A DNA stretch of 64,000 nt from Amycolatopsis lurida (lineage in GTDB: Bacteria > Actinomycetota > Actinomycetes > Mycobacteriales > Pseudonocardiaceae), in the NCBI RefSeq assembly GCF_900105055.1, contig NZ_FNTA01000003.1, forward strand, positions 434,001-498,000. The letters are read 5' to 3'. Of this stretch, positions 42,021 to 50,721 are shown piece after piece. The notes below the pieces were generated by a model. That model saw only the letters and a program-made list of their open reading frames with translations. It was not told the origin of the DNA and ran no database searches. The translations under genes were made by a program, and so were the position numbers. The first letter of the stretch is position 1, and each line of letters starts with the position of its first letter.

Positions 42021-42791
42021 ATGCCTTCCGCGATAAGCAAGCGCTTAGTCACCCTTGGTGATTCCTTCACCGAGGGTGTCGGCGACGACGACCCGTCGTC
42101 GCCCAACGGCGTCCGCGGCTGGGCCGACCGCGTCGCGGCCACACTCGCGGCCAACCACCAGGACTTCCGCTACGCCAATCTCGCGATCCGCGGCAAACTC
42201 CTGGGGCAGGTCCTCGCCGAGCAGCTCGACCCGGCGCTCGCCCTGAATCCGGACCTCGTGACGCTGTACGCCGGCGGCAACGATCTGATGCGGCCGAAGG
42301 TCGATATCGACGCTCTCGTCGACGACTACGACGCCGCTGTCGGCAAGGTCGTGGCCACGGGCGCTCGGGTCGTCCTCTTCACCGGTGTCGACGGGGTCGA
42401 AGACGCGCTGTTCCGCAGGATCCGCGGCCGTGTGGCGATCTACAACGAGCATGTCCGCGGTATCGCCGCGCGGCACGGGACGCTGCTGGTGGACATGTGG
42501 GCGATGCGGCAACTGCGGGACAGGCGGCTGTGGTCGCCGGACCGGCTGCACCTGAACTCGCTGGGACACAATGAGATCGCCATTGCCGTGCTCGACGCGC
42601 TCGGCGAACCGCACAAGCTGACTCGGGCCGAACTCGGACCGCGACCGCTGCTGAGCCCGCGGGCGCGGCGCACCGAGAACCTCCAGTGGGGCAAGGAGCA
42701 CGCCGTGCCGTGGATCAAGCGCAGGTTGCGTGGTGAATCGTCGGGCGACGAGCTCGCGCCGAAGCGGCCGACGATGGACCCTTACGCCTGA
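42021..42791 (+). CDS. SGNH/GDSL-type hydrolase
   Basis: 256 residues with block I GDSFTEGVGDDD (catalytic serine), block III YAGGNDLMRPK and the Asp-His pair in SPDRLHLNSLGH. Esterase or lipase acting on an unknown ester. It has no signal peptide, so it is probably cytoplasmic. The C-terminus has an arginine-rich tail (VPWIKRRLRGESS) common in the actinomycete branch. GAGGGGG ribosome site before the ATG at 42021. Overlaps convergently with the TetR gene by 10 bp. Confidence 0.9.
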   Translation: MPSAISKRLVTLGDSFTEGVGDDDPSSPNGVRGWADRVAATLAANHQDFRYANLAIRGKLLGQVLAEQLDPALALNPDLVTLYAGGNDLMRPKVDIDALVDDYDAAVGKVVATGARVVLFTGVDGVEDALFRRIRGRVAIYNEHVRGIAARHGTLLVDMWAMRQLRDRRLWSPDRLHLNSLGHNEIAIAVLDALGEPHKLTRAELGPRPLLSPRARRTENLQWGKEHAVPWIKRRLRGESSGDELAPKRPTMDPYA

Positions 42792-43354
42792 CGCGGCCGA
42801 AGCCCGTCGAAGAGGATGCAGATCGTCCGGGCCCGGAACTCGGGTCCGGCATGCTCCGCCGCCTTCGCCGTTCCGATGATCACCGGGATCAGTTCGTCGA
42901 CGCCGAGATCCTTGCGGACGTCGCCGGTGTCCTGCGCCCGGCTGAGCAGAACGCCGAGCGCGTCCTTCAGGCGGACACCGATGACCGACCCGGCCGAGGG
43001 AACGCTGACGCCTGCCGCCGACAGGGCTTCGAAGTAGGCGTTCTTGGCACCCGACATCTCGATCCAGCCGGTGAGGAACCCGAAGAACGCGGCGCCCGGG
43101 TCGGGTGAGTCGGCGGCCACCGTGGCCTCCGCTTCGTCGGCGAAGCGGTGAAGGCGCGCGAAGAGCACCGCCTCCAGAAGCGCCTCTTTCGTGGGAAAGT
43201 GCCGGAAAACGGTGCCGACTCCGACGCCTGCTTCGCGGGCGACTTCTTCGGTCGGCGCGCTGGTGCCTTTGGCCGTGAAGACGCGCTCCGCGGCCTCCAA
43301 CACCCGTGTGCGGTTACGGCGGGCATCGGCTCGGAGCGGTTTCTCGTCCGTCAC
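42782..43354 (-). CDS. TetR-family transcriptional regulator
   Basis: 190 residues from the GTG at 43354. DNA-binding domain: RTRVLEAAERVFTAKGTSAP and EEVAREAGVGVGTVFRHFPT. The C-terminal domain is of the SbtR/TetR_C type. Target genes are unclear: no divergent gene is immediately upstream (the next gene on this strand ends at 43401, 46 bp away). Confidence 0.9.
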   Translation of the reverse strand: MTDEKPLRADARRNRTRVLEAAERVFTAKGTSAPTEEVAREAGVGVGTVFRHFPTKEALLEAVLFARLHRFADEAEATVAADSPDPGAAFFGFLTGWIEMSGAKNAYFEALSAAGVSVPSAGSVIGVRLKDALGVLLSRAQDTGDVRKDLGVDELIPVIIGTAKAAEHAGPEFRARTICILFDGLRPRQA

Positions 43355-43400
43355 AGCGGGGATCCTAGACCCGCTGTCGAGAGCTTGTCCCGCGGATCGC

Positions 43401-43847
43401 CTACGGCTTCTGGTCCGGCATCTCGTCCAGCACGCGCGCCAGTGCCTTCGGGACCCCGGTGCGCCAGCCGCCGCCCATGATCCGCCGCGACATCCGCTGG
43501 AATTCGTCGTCGGGATCGAAGCCCTCGTGACTGAGGAACAGCCTGGTCCCCCGGCCCTCCGGCACGAGCCGCCAGGTGACCGTCCACTCCGGACCCCAGC
43601 TGATGCTCAGCAACCGTTCCAGCTCGACGGCCAGCACCTCGCAGGCGACCGGCCCGCCCTCGAATCCGGCGGCGGGAACGGGATCCGCGAACAGCTCGAA
43701 CCGGTGCCCCACAATGGGTTTGATGTCGTTCGGCATCCGGAGCCAGCGTTCCAGCAGCTGTGGTTCGGTCAGCGCGCGCCACACCTTGCGCGGCGGATGC
43801 GCCAGGAACTGGTCGACGTGAATCGCCGTCGGGTCCTCGTCGTTCAG
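43401..43847 (-). CDS. SRPBCC/AHSA1-family protein, probable CTG start
   Basis: AHSA1-like START-domain protein. The frame has no ATG, GTG or TTG in the right place: the first such codon (GTG at 43784) would cut off HVDQFLAHPPRK, which belongs to the fold. A CTG at 43847 overlaps the ArsR stop as CTGA and follows GGAGGA by three bases, giving 148 residues starting with NDEDPTAIHV after the start residue. Such proteins often pair with ArsR regulators of the SdpR type and bind small hydrophobic ligands. Operon: glyoxalase, ArsR, SRPBCC. Confidence 0.8.
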   Translation of the reverse strand: MNDEDPTAIHVDQFLAHPPRKVWRALTEPQLLERWLRMPNDIKPIVGHRFELFADPVPAAGFEGGPVACEVLAVELERLLSISWGPEWTVTWRLVPEGRGTRLFLSHEGFDPDDEFQRMSRRIMGGGWRTGVPKALARVLDEMPDQKP

Positions 43848-44161
43848 AACTCCTCCTCGTCCAGCAGGTCACGCAGGTTGCCCAGCTTGCCGCGCCAGTA
43901 GCGCTCGTAGGGCGAAAGCCAGTCCGAGACCTCCTGCAGCGGCGCGGCCTCGAGGAAGTAGACGCGATTGCGGCCCTGCCGCTCTTCCCGGACGAGTCCG
44001 GCCTCGCGCAGCACCCGAAGGTGTTCCGACAGGCTGGGCCGCCGCATGTCGAAGCGTTCGGCGATCTCCCCTGCCGCCCGCGGGCCTTCGAGAAGGATGC
44101 CCAGCACTTCGCGGCGGGCCGGGTTGGCGAGCGCGGCGAAGACGTCGTCGTTGACCGGCAT
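43844..44161 (-). CDS. ArsR-family transcriptional regulator
   Basis: 105 residues from the ATG at 44161, whose A overlaps the glyoxalase stop (TGATG). Winged helix with FAALANPARREVLGILLEGP, GEIAERFDMRRPSLSEHLRV and wing LVREERQGRNRVYFLE, typical of the SdpR/ArsR members found beside AHSA1 proteins. No metal cysteines. It likely represses its own operon through the dyad at 44561. Confidence 0.92.
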   Translation of the reverse strand: MPVNDDVFAALANPARREVLGILLEGPRAAGEIAERFDMRRPSLSEHLRVLREAGLVREERQGRNRVYFLEAAPLQEVSDWLSPYERYWRGKLGNLRDLLDEEEF

Positions 44162-44547
44162 CAGCGCGGCCAGTCGCCGTAACCGGACGGTTCGAGCAAT
44201 CCCATCGCGTTGCCGTCGGGATCCTTGAACGAGGTCACGCGACCCCACGGCATCTCGTCCGCGTCGTCGACCTCGATGCCCTGGGCGCGAAGCTCCGCGA
44301 TGTCGGCATCGACGTCGGCGGTGCTCAGCTGGAAATGCACACGCGTCTCGAGGTCGAGCCCGCCGACGGCGCGGTCGACCAGGACGATGCCGGTCTCCGC
44401 CCCCTTGGGGCCGACCATGACGAACGGGCCGTGCGGGCCGCTGACGTCGACGAGCAGGTCGAAGCCGAGCTTGCCGACGTAGAAGTCCCGCGCCTTGGCC
44501 TGATCGGCGACCGGAACGGTGAGGAACTGGATGCGGTCGATGTTCAT
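44161..44547 (-). CDS. glyoxalase/bleomycin-resistance family protein
   Basis: 128 residues from the ATG at 44547. VOC-fold protein with two beta-alpha-beta-beta-beta units (VPVADQAKARDFYVGKLGFD and VTSFKDPDGNAMGLLEP). The metal-site pattern (H-E-x-E) is not complete, so it may be an isomerase or ligand-binding protein rather than glyoxalase I. First gene of a three-gene operon with the ArsR and SRPBCC genes. Confidence 0.85.
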   Translation of the reverse strand: MNIDRIQFLTVPVADQAKARDFYVGKLGFDLLVDVSGPHGPFVMVGPKGAETGIVLVDRAVGGLDLETRVHFQLSTADVDADIAELRAQGIEVDDADEMPWGRVTSFKDPDGNAMGLLEPSGYGDWPR

Positions 44548-44560
44548 GCCGCCACCATAC

Positions 44561-44576
44561 GTAGGCTTTTTCCTAC
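44561..44576. promoter_or_regulatory. ArsR-type operator before glyoxalase gene
   Basis: GTAGG-N6-CCTAC (GTAGGCTTTTTCCTAC), only 14 bp upstream of the glyoxalase start, overlapping the probable promoter. Consistent with autorepression by the ArsR protein of the operon. Confidence 0.6.
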
Positions 44577-44753
44577 ATGTCAATCGTCGGCGGAAGGGGA
44601 CATCCACGCCCGAGAGAGCCAGGGGTCGTCGAACGCACCCGGCTCCGATCACACACCGAGACAGGAGCCCCGCGTCCCCATTTCAGCAGGTCAGCCGAGT
44701 CGTCGCCGAAGTCGTCCATGGCCGAAGACTCGCCACGACACCCACCCCTTACA

Positions 44754-44773
44754 ACCTCTACTTAAATAGAGGT
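44754..44773. promoter_or_regulatory. MerR-type operator
   Basis: ACCTCTACTTAAATAGAGGT: perfect 7-bp arms around a 6-bp AT-rich centre, the form of many MerR-family operators (compare CCTCAACTTGAGG-type sites). It lies 67 bp upstream of the reductase ATG at 44841; the MerR gene is third in that operon. Confidence 0.7.
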
Positions 44774-44840
44774 CCAGGTTTCGTGACCAGGGACGCAAGA
44801 GCTTGAGTTCACCTATGGACGAGCTTTTAGCGTCTTCGCC

Positions 44841-45425
44841 ATGACCACAGAGAACACCACCCAGTCCCCCGTTCGCCTCGCCGTGATCATCGGCAGTGTC
44901 CGGCACGAACGCTTCGCCGACGCCATCACGGACTGGCTGCTGACCGAACTCGCCGCGCTCGACGGGCTGGAGGTGGATCCCATCGACCTCGCCGACATCG
45001 ATCTGCCCTTGCAGGGAACACAGCCCGGCGGCACCGAGACGGTGATCAGCGACAGGCTGCGTGCGGCCGACGCCTACCTCGTCGTCACCCCGGAGTACAA
45101 CCACAGTTTCCCGGCGGCGCTGAAGAACGCGATCGACTGGCATTTCACCGAGTGGGCGTACAAACCCGTAGCGTTCGTCGGCTACGGCGCCGGTTCGGGC
45201 GGTATCCGCGCGATCGAACAGTTGCGGCTGATCTTCCCCGAGCTGCGGGCCACCACGACCCGCGATGCGGTACTGCTGAACGCTCCGTGGACCCGTCTGG
45301 GCCCGAACGGGTACGAGGGCACCGACGCCGAGCGTGGTGCGCTGGCCGCGACGATGACCGAACTGGACTGGTGGGCCCGCACCCTGCGTGCCGGGCGCGT
45401 CGCGACTCAGGAGAGTGCGGCATGA
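44841..45425 (+). CDS. NADPH-dependent FMN reductase-like protein
   Basis: 194 residues, flavodoxin-like fold. FMN-phosphate loop IIGSVRHERFAD and the VVTPEYNHSFPAALKNAIDW motif are characteristic of the chromate/azo/quinone reductase (FMN_red) family. It probably reduces quinones or nitro compounds. First of an operon with an exporter and a MerR regulator, each pair overlapping by 4 bp, so it likely acts on or protects from the inducer. Confidence 0.92.
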   Translation: MTTENTTQSPVRLAVIIGSVRHERFADAITDWLLTELAALDGLEVDPIDLADIDLPLQGTQPGGTETVISDRLRAADAYLVVTPEYNHSFPAALKNAIDWHFTEWAYKPVAFVGYGAGSGGIRAIEQLRLIFPELRATTTRDAVLLNAPWTRLGPNGYEGTDAERGALAATMTELDWWARTLRAGRVATQESAA

Positions 45426-46870
45426 ACCGCCTGACAGGACAAGAACTGCGCATCGCCTCGGTGATCGCGCTCGGCGGGTTGATGGCCGTTCTCGACACCA
45501 CGATCGTCGCCGTCGCGCTACCGCGGTTCATGACGACGTTCTCCGCGTCGCTCACCACGATCCAGTGGATCGCGACCGCCTACGCGCTCGGCATGGTCGC
45601 GGCGATGCCCCTCGCGGCGACTTTCGCGCAACGCTGGGGAGCGCGCCGGGTGTATCTGGCCGCGCTGCTCGTGTTCGCGGTGACGTCCGCGGCCGCCGGC
45701 GCCGCCGGTGATCTGGGCTGGCTGATCGCCGCACGGGCGGTGCAGGGCCTCGCCGGCGGACTCATCAATCCACTGGGGATGACCATCGGTTTCGGCGCGG
45801 TGGCCCCGGAACGCCGGAGCCGGATGACCACGATCACCGGTCTGCCCTTGCTGATCGGGCCGATCCTCGGCCCGATGCTCGGCGGACTCCTGCTGGAGAA
45901 CCTGTCATGGCGGGCACTGTTCTTCATCACCGTCCCGCCCGCCCTGCTCGGCGTCGCCGGTGTGCTGCGCTGGGTGCCCGTCGACACCCCGTCGGCGGAA
46001 CGCGCTCCGATCGATTTCGCCGGTGGACTGCTGCTCGTCCCTGGCGTGGTCGCGGTGGCGTACGGATTCAGCGAAGAGACGGTCGGTATGGACGTCCGGG
46101 CGGTGATCGTCGCAGCCGGACTCGCGCTCATGGCAGTGTTCCTCCGAAGGTCGTGGCATCATCACGCGCCACTGCTGAACGTGCGGCTCCTGCGCGACCG
46201 GACGTTCGGGCGCAACGCCGCGATCCTCGTCCTGTACGCCGGGCCGTACTTCGGCTCGATGCTGCTGATGCCCGCCTACATTCAGGTGATGCGCGGCGAT
46301 TCGGCCATGATCAGCGCACTGATGATGGTGCCGAGCACGATCGGGATGGGCCTCACCATCCAGTTCGCCGCCCGCGTACTGGAACGCTTCGGCCCGCGGA
46401 TCGTCGTCGGGACCGGGTTGAGCCTCGCGATCATCTCGACCGCACTGACCATCCTCGTCCTCACACCGGACACGCCTTACGCGGTGCTGGCGATCTTGGG
46501 CGTGCTCCAAGGGGCGGGCACGGGGGCGATCATGCTGCCCACCATCGTGAGCGCGGGCCGGCACCTGAACGGCCCGGACCTCGCGTCCGGTTCGGCGATC
46601 CTTCCCTTGTCCAGCACCATCGCGAGCGCCGTCGGCACGGCGGTGGTGAGCGGAGTGTTCACCGGGCTCATCGCGGCCGCCACCGCCGGGCAGGGCCTCG
46701 CCGCGCTGAGCGGTCCGGCGGCGGACTCGGTGCTCACCGGGCAGATCGTCGACGCGTATCGCCTGACTCTCGTCGGAGTCCTCGCGGTCATGGTTATCGC
46801 CCTGGTGGTCAGGCTGCGGACCAGCCCGGCCCCGACGCCTGAACCCACCACGGTGCGGAGTGCGGCATGA
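45422..46870 (+). CDS. MFS multidrug exporter, DHA2 family
   Basis: 482 residues from the ATG at 45422 (overlaps preceding stop). Motif C-like LLIGPILGPMLGGLLLE and motif D LMAVLDTTIVAVALP identify the DHA2/EmrB-QacA drug:proton antiporters. It has many transmembrane helices, probably 14. Substrates are likely cationic or quinone-type toxic compounds that also induce the MerR regulator. Confidence 0.93.
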   Translation: MNRLTGQELRIASVIALGGLMAVLDTTIVAVALPRFMTTFSASLTTIQWIATAYALGMVAAMPLAATFAQRWGARRVYLAALLVFAVTSAAAGAAGDLGWLIAARAVQGLAGGLINPLGMTIGFGAVAPERRSRMTTITGLPLLIGPILGPMLGGLLLENLSWRALFFITVPPALLGVAGVLRWVPVDTPSAERAPIDFAGGLLLVPGVVAVAYGFSEETVGMDVRAVIVAAGLALMAVFLRRSWHHHAPLLNVRLLRDRTFGRNAAILVLYAGPYFGSMLLMPAYIQVMRGDSAMISALMMVPSTIGMGLTIQFAARVLERFGPRIVVGTGLSLAIISTALTILVLTPDTPYAVLAILGVLQGAGTGAIMLPTIVSAGRHLNGPDLASGSAILPLSSTIASAVGTAVVSGVFTGLIAAATAGQGLAALSGPAADSVLTGQIVDAYRLTLVGVLAVMVIALVVRLRTSPAPTPEPTTVRSAA

Positions 46871-47241
46871 CGACGTCGACACGATCCCCGCTCGACGCCG
46901 GGCTGACCGTCGGCCAGGTCGCGAGCAAGGCCGGGGTCTCGGCGAACGCCGTCCGGTACTACGAGCGCTACCGCATCATCACCGCCGAACGCACCGCCGG
47001 CAACGCGCGCCGGTTCACCATCGACGCCGTCTGCCGGATCCGGCTCGCGGTCGCCGCCCAGCGGGTCGGGCTCAGCCTCGCCGAGAGCGCGGAGATCCTG
47101 GCCGAGATCCCGCCGATGTCGTCCGACCTCGAGCAGTGGTCACGGGCCGGGCAACGCCTCGTCGACGCCGGACAGGCCCGCATCGCCGAACTCGCCGCCG
47201 TGGTCGACGAGTACCGGACGCTCGCTTTCATCAGGGGCTGA
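46867..47241 (+). CDS. MerR-family transcriptional regulator
   Basis: 124 residues; DNA-binding helices LTVGQVASKAGVSANAVRYY and ERYRIITAERTAGNARRFTI, then a dimerising coiled coil. Compared with SoxR it lacks the C-terminal four-cysteine cluster, so it probably senses its ligand by another route. Third in the operon and expected to activate it from the site at 44754-44773. Overlaps convergently with the next gene. Confidence 0.9.
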   Translation: MTTSTRSPLDAGLTVGQVASKAGVSANAVRYYERYRIITAERTAGNARRFTIDAVCRIRLAVAAQRVGLSLAESAEILAEIPPMSSDLEQWSRAGQRLVDAGQARIAELAAVVDEYRTLAFIRG

Positions 47242-47713
47242 ACGGCCCGTCCGCCGCGTTCGACCAGCGGAACACGGGACGGTTCTCGAGACCGGGGTAG
47301 GCCACGGCCATACCCCGGTCAGGGGACATCGACCACAGCCGCGCGTCTGGCGACGCGGCGTGCTCCGCCCATTCCGCCGACCAGGCGGGGACGTAGCGCT
47401 CGTAGATGCGGCGAATCCGGGACACATCCTTGACTTCCAGTCTCGCCGGGCCGGTCATCCGGACCTGGCGGACGTCGTCAGGCGGGTCGAAGGTAGCGAC
47501 CATGACCGCGACCTCGCGATTCTCGCGCGCGGCGGCCAAGAACGGCGACGGCCGTCCGTCGGACACCGGGGTGTGGAACCACAACCGGCTCTCCTCAGCC
47601 ACGAACCACATCATCGCCAAGGCAGGAGTCCCGCGGCCGGTGGTGGTGGCGACGCAGGCAGGCAGGCGGGGCTCGTCGAGGAAGTCCCGTATCGCAAGAA
47701 TCGATCCGTCCAT
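47231..47713 (-). CDS. pyridoxamine 5'-phosphate oxidase-family protein
   Basis: 160 residues from the ATG at 47713 (MDGSILAIRDFLDEPRLPAC). Split beta-barrel fold with TPALAMMWFVAEESRLWFHT and ARENREVAVMVATFD. Many actinobacterial members of this group bind F420 or FMN and reduce or oxidise diverse compounds; the cofactor is not decidable here. The open frame upstream to 47902 runs through a palindromic repeat and is not coding. Confidence 0.82.
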   Translation of the reverse strand: MDGSILAIRDFLDEPRLPACVATTTGRGTPALAMMWFVAEESRLWFHTPVSDGRPSPFLAAARENREVAVMVATFDPPDDVRQVRMTGPARLEVKDVSRIRRIYERYVPAWSAEWAEHAASPDARLWSMSPDRGMAVAYPGLENRPVFRWSNAADGPFSP

Positions 47714-47862
47714 GGCGACACCCTGCAACCTCGACCGCGATCGAGGTCCAGTGACACCTGGGGAACGCGTCCGTGAAGGCCTCCTTCCCCAGCCCGCAGG
47801 GTCAAGGGCTCGGCAAAGTCGCATAGAGGCCAACCGGATCCACAAAGGACACCCGGAAGGCA

Positions 47863-47910
47863 GGTCGTGAGTGATAAGGCGCGTTAGAACGACAGTTATC
47901 ACTCACGACC
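47863..47910. repeat. 48-bp palindromic repeat, copy 3
   Basis: Perfect 15-bp arms GGTCGTGAGTGATAA and TTATCACTCACGACC with the GTTAGAACGAC centre. This is the most symmetric of the three copies (others at 3673 and 20060). A TCCACAAAGGACA block precedes it, as with copy 1. Confidence 0.88.
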
Positions 47911-47933
47911 CCCGCCCCCACCGAAGCAAAAGA

Positions 47934-47962
47934 AGAGGGCCGCCCGAACGGGACGGCCCTCT
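47934..47962 (-). terminator. terminator of the SPFH gene
   Basis: AGAGGGCCG and CGGCCCTCT form a 9-bp perfect stem with an inner CCG/CGG pairing, 14 bp after the SPFH stop at 47976. It would work on the minus strand, where a short pyrimidine-rich run follows. Confidence 0.7.
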
Positions 47963-47975
47963 CTCACTTCCACGG

Positions 47976-49331
47976 TCAGCGCTGCGGCGGACCACCCTGC
48001 GGACCGCCGAACGGCCCCTGCTGCGGGAACGGGCCACCGCCCGGCCCCTGCGACGGCGGCCCCTGGTACGGGCCACCCTGCGGACCTGCGGGCGGCTGCG
48101 GCTGCGGCAACCGGGAGGCCGGCGGCGCCTGCGGCGGCTCCGGGGCGGCCTCCGGTTCGGGAGCGGGCGCGGCCTTGGGGACCTGACGCGGAGCGGGCGG
48201 CTCCTGCCGCGGCGTCGCGACACCCAGCGCCGGAACCTCCTTGCGCGCCACGGCTTCCGCTGCCGCGACGGCCTCGGCGACCTTCGGGTCGCTGGAGGTG
48301 TCGAACCAGCCCTGAACCTCTTCGTCCTCCAGGTCCGGCTTCTCGACCGGGTCTTCCTTCGGTGGCTCGTAGCGGAACACGCCGTCGTCGCCGGGCGCAC
48401 CGAGCGCGCGGGCGAAGCCCTCCAGGGCCTTGCCGTAGTCGCTCGGGATCATCCAGACCTTGTTCGCGTCGCCCTGCGCCAGCTGCGGCAGGGTCTGCAG
48501 GTACTGGTACGCCAGGACCTCGGGCGTGGGACGCCCGGCCTTGATCGCCGCGAAGACCTTCTCGATGGCCTTCGCCTGCCCCTGCGCCTGCAGGTACCGG
48601 GCGGCACGTTCACCCTGCGCGCGCAGGATCCGCGACTGCCGCTCGGCCTCCGCGCCCAGGATCGCGGCCTGCTTGGCACCTTCGGCCGCGAGGATCTGAC
48701 TCTGCTTCTGACCTTCCGCGGTCTTGATCGCCGATTCACGCTGACCTTCGGCGGTCAGGATCATCGCGCGCTTCTCACGGTCGGCGCGCATCTGCTTCTC
48801 CATCGAGTCCTGGATGGAGGGCGGCGGGTCGATCGCCTTCAGCTCGACCCGGGCGACGCGGATGCCCCAACGGCCGGTGGCCTCGTCGAGCACACCCCGC
48901 AGCTGACTGTTGATCGAGTCGCGCGAGGTCAGCGTCTGCTCGAGGCTCATGCCACCGACGACGTTACGCAGGGTCGTGGTGGTCAGCTGCTCGACACCGA
49001 CGATGTAGTTCGAGATCTCGTAGACCGCGGCCCGCGAGTCGGTGACCTGGAAGTACACGACCGTGTCGATGGACACCGTCAGGTTGTCCTCGGTGATCAC
49101 GGGCTGGGGCGGGAACGACACGACCTGCTCGCGGAGGTCGATCCGCGCCCGGACCTTGTCCAGGAAGGGCACCAGAAACGTCAGGCCGGGAGAAGCCACC
49201 GTCCGGAACCGGCCCAGCCGTTCGATCACAGCGGACTGTGCCTGCGGCACCACCATGATCGCCTTGACCACGACGACGACCACGAACAACGCGAGCAGTC
49301 CGACGACGATGAACACCACTGTCTCTGACAA
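47976..49331 (-). CDS. SPFH/band-7 membrane protein (stomatin/QmcA-like)
   Basis: 451 residues from the TTG at 49331. An N-terminal membrane helix (VVFIVVGLLALFVVVVVVKA), the SPFH domain (about 27-200; IERLGRFRTVASPGLTFLVP), then a long alanine/glutamate coiled coil (MILTAEGQRESAIKTAEGQK) that drives oligomerisation, and a glycine/proline/glutamine-rich tail. Members form ring- or cage-like complexes in membrane microdomains and typically work with NfeD, whose gene is next to it here. A terminator follows. Confidence 0.93.
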   Translation of the reverse strand: MSETVVFIVVGLLALFVVVVVVKAIMVVPQAQSAVIERLGRFRTVASPGLTFLVPFLDKVRARIDLREQVVSFPPQPVITEDNLTVSIDTVVYFQVTDSRAAVYEISNYIVGVEQLTTTTLRNVVGGMSLEQTLTSRDSINSQLRGVLDEATGRWGIRVARVELKAIDPPPSIQDSMEKQMRADREKRAMILTAEGQRESAIKTAEGQKQSQILAAEGAKQAAILGAEAERQSRILRAQGERAARYLQAQGQAKAIEKVFAAIKAGRPTPEVLAYQYLQTLPQLAQGDANKVWMIPSDYGKALEGFARALGAPGDDGVFRYEPPKEDPVEKPDLEDEEVQGWFDTSSDPKVAEAVAAAEAVARKEVPALGVATPRQEPPAPRQVPKAAPAPEPEAAPEPPQAPPASRLPQPQPPAGPQGGPYQGPPSQGPGGGPFPQQGPFGGPQGGPPQR

Positions 49332-49378
49332 CTACCTTCCCCTTACGTAGAAACCCTGTTGCGGTGCGGCCGACCGGC

Positions 49379-49810
49379 TCACAGCTCGGCCGAGACGACC
49401 GCCGTGGCGCCCGAGATCTCGACGACCGTCACCGATGTCCCCGGGGCGATCGGTTCCCCGCCGGTCATGCTTCGTGCCGACCAGACGTCGCCTGCCAGTT
49501 TCACCTGGCCCGCATCGCCGTCCACTGTGGACACTACTACCGCCCGCGCGCCGATCAGCGCTTCGGTGTTGGTCTTGATGTCCGGCCCCGCGAGGAACCG
49601 GCGTTTGAGGGTCGGCCGGACGAGGACGAGCATCCCGACCGAGGCGACGGCGAACACCGCGACGTCGATGAACGGGTTCCCGGTCAAGGCGGCCGAGCCC
49701 GCCCCGAACAGGGCTCCGACACCGACCATGAGCAAGAACAGATCACCCGAGAGCAGCTCGGCGATGATCAAGAGGATGCCGGCGATCAGCCAGATGAGAG
49801 CGCCTGTCAT
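49379..49810 (-). CDS. NfeD-family protein
   Basis: 143 residues. Three or four N-terminal membrane helices (ALIWLIAGILLIIAELLSGD, FLLMVGVGALFGAG, VAVFAVASVGMLVLVRP) and a C-terminal OB-fold NfeD domain (ALIGARAVVVSTVDGDAGQV). It is the short NfeD1b type without the ClpP-like protease part. 47 bp upstream of the SPFH gene, its usual partner. Confidence 0.93.
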   Translation of the reverse strand: MTGALIWLIAGILLIIAELLSGDLFLLMVGVGALFGAGSAALTGNPFIDVAVFAVASVGMLVLVRPTLKRRFLAGPDIKTNTEALIGARAVVVSTVDGDAGQVKLAGDVWSARSMTGGEPIAPGTSVTVVEISGATAVVSAEL

Positions 49811-49905
49811 GCGTTCATGCTCCCAGATCGCGCCGATTCATACCGAAGAAGCGAAACCGACGTGACCGACGCGTGACCTTGTGTGATCTCACGCAAACCG
49901 GGCAT

Positions 49906-50721
49906 TCAGGACTCTTCACCTGGGTCCGACACGAAGTCGATGAGCCGTTCCACCGCTCCGATCAGCGGTGTTTCCAGATCCCGGTAGCTGCCGACCGCCG
50001 CCAGGATCCGCTGCCAGCCCTCCCACGGCTCGCCCCAGCCGAGCGCGTCGCAGACGCCCTGTTTCCACTCCGTGCCACGCGGGATCTTCGGCCAGGCACG
50101 AATGCCGACGACCGACGGCTTCACCGCCTCCCAGATATCGATGTACGGATGCCCGGTGATCAGCACGTTCTCGTCGCGGATCGCGTCGACGATCCGTGAT
50201 TCCTTGCTGCCCGCGACCAGGTGGTCGACCAGCACCCCGAGGCGGCGGCCGGGCCCGGTGCCGAACTCGTCGATGCGGTCGGACAGCACATCCACCCCAT
50301 CGAGTGGTTCCACCACCACACCTTCGACCCGCAGGTCATGGCCCCAGACCCGCTCGACGAGTTCGGCGTCGTGCTTGCCCTCCACCCAGATGCGCGAATC
50401 GCGGGCGACCCGCGCCTTGAGCCCCTGGACCTGGACCGACCCGGACGCCGAGATCCGCCGTGCCGGGTTTTTCGGGGCGGCCTTCGACGGCACCAGCGTC
50501 ACCGGCTTGCCCTCGAGCAGGAAACCCGCGGGATTCAGCGGGAAGACACGGTGCTTGCCGTGCCGGTCCTCGAGGACGACGTTGCCGTACTCGATCTTCA
50601 CCACGGCACCGCAGTAGCCGCTGGCCGGGTCTTCGACCACGAGCCCCGGCTCCGCGGGCACCTCGGGGATCTTCCGCTTGCGCGGACCGGACAGCACGTC
50701 GTCGTACGAATGGGAGCGCAC
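49906..50721 (-). CDS. DUF3097-family protein
   Basis: 271 residues from the GTG at 50721 (VRSHSYDDVLSGPRKRKIPE). This family is restricted to actinobacteria; the central part WVEGKHDAELVERVWGHDLR and VLVDHLVAGSKESR resembles a TOPRIM/ribonuclease-like fold with acidic residues, so a nucleic-acid function is possible. No experimental role is known to me. Confidence 0.85.
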   Translation of the reverse strand: MRSHSYDDVLSGPRKRKIPEVPAEPGLVVEDPASGYCGAVVKIEYGNVVLEDRHGKHRVFPLNPAGFLLEGKPVTLVPSKAAPKNPARRISASGSVQVQGLKARVARDSRIWVEGKHDAELVERVWGHDLRVEGVVVEPLDGVDVLSDRIDEFGTGPGRRLGVLVDHLVAGSKESRIVDAIRDENVLITGHPYIDIWEAVKPSVVGIRAWPKIPRGTEWKQGVCDALGWGEPWEGWQRILAAVGSYRDLETPLIGAVERLIDFVSDPGEES

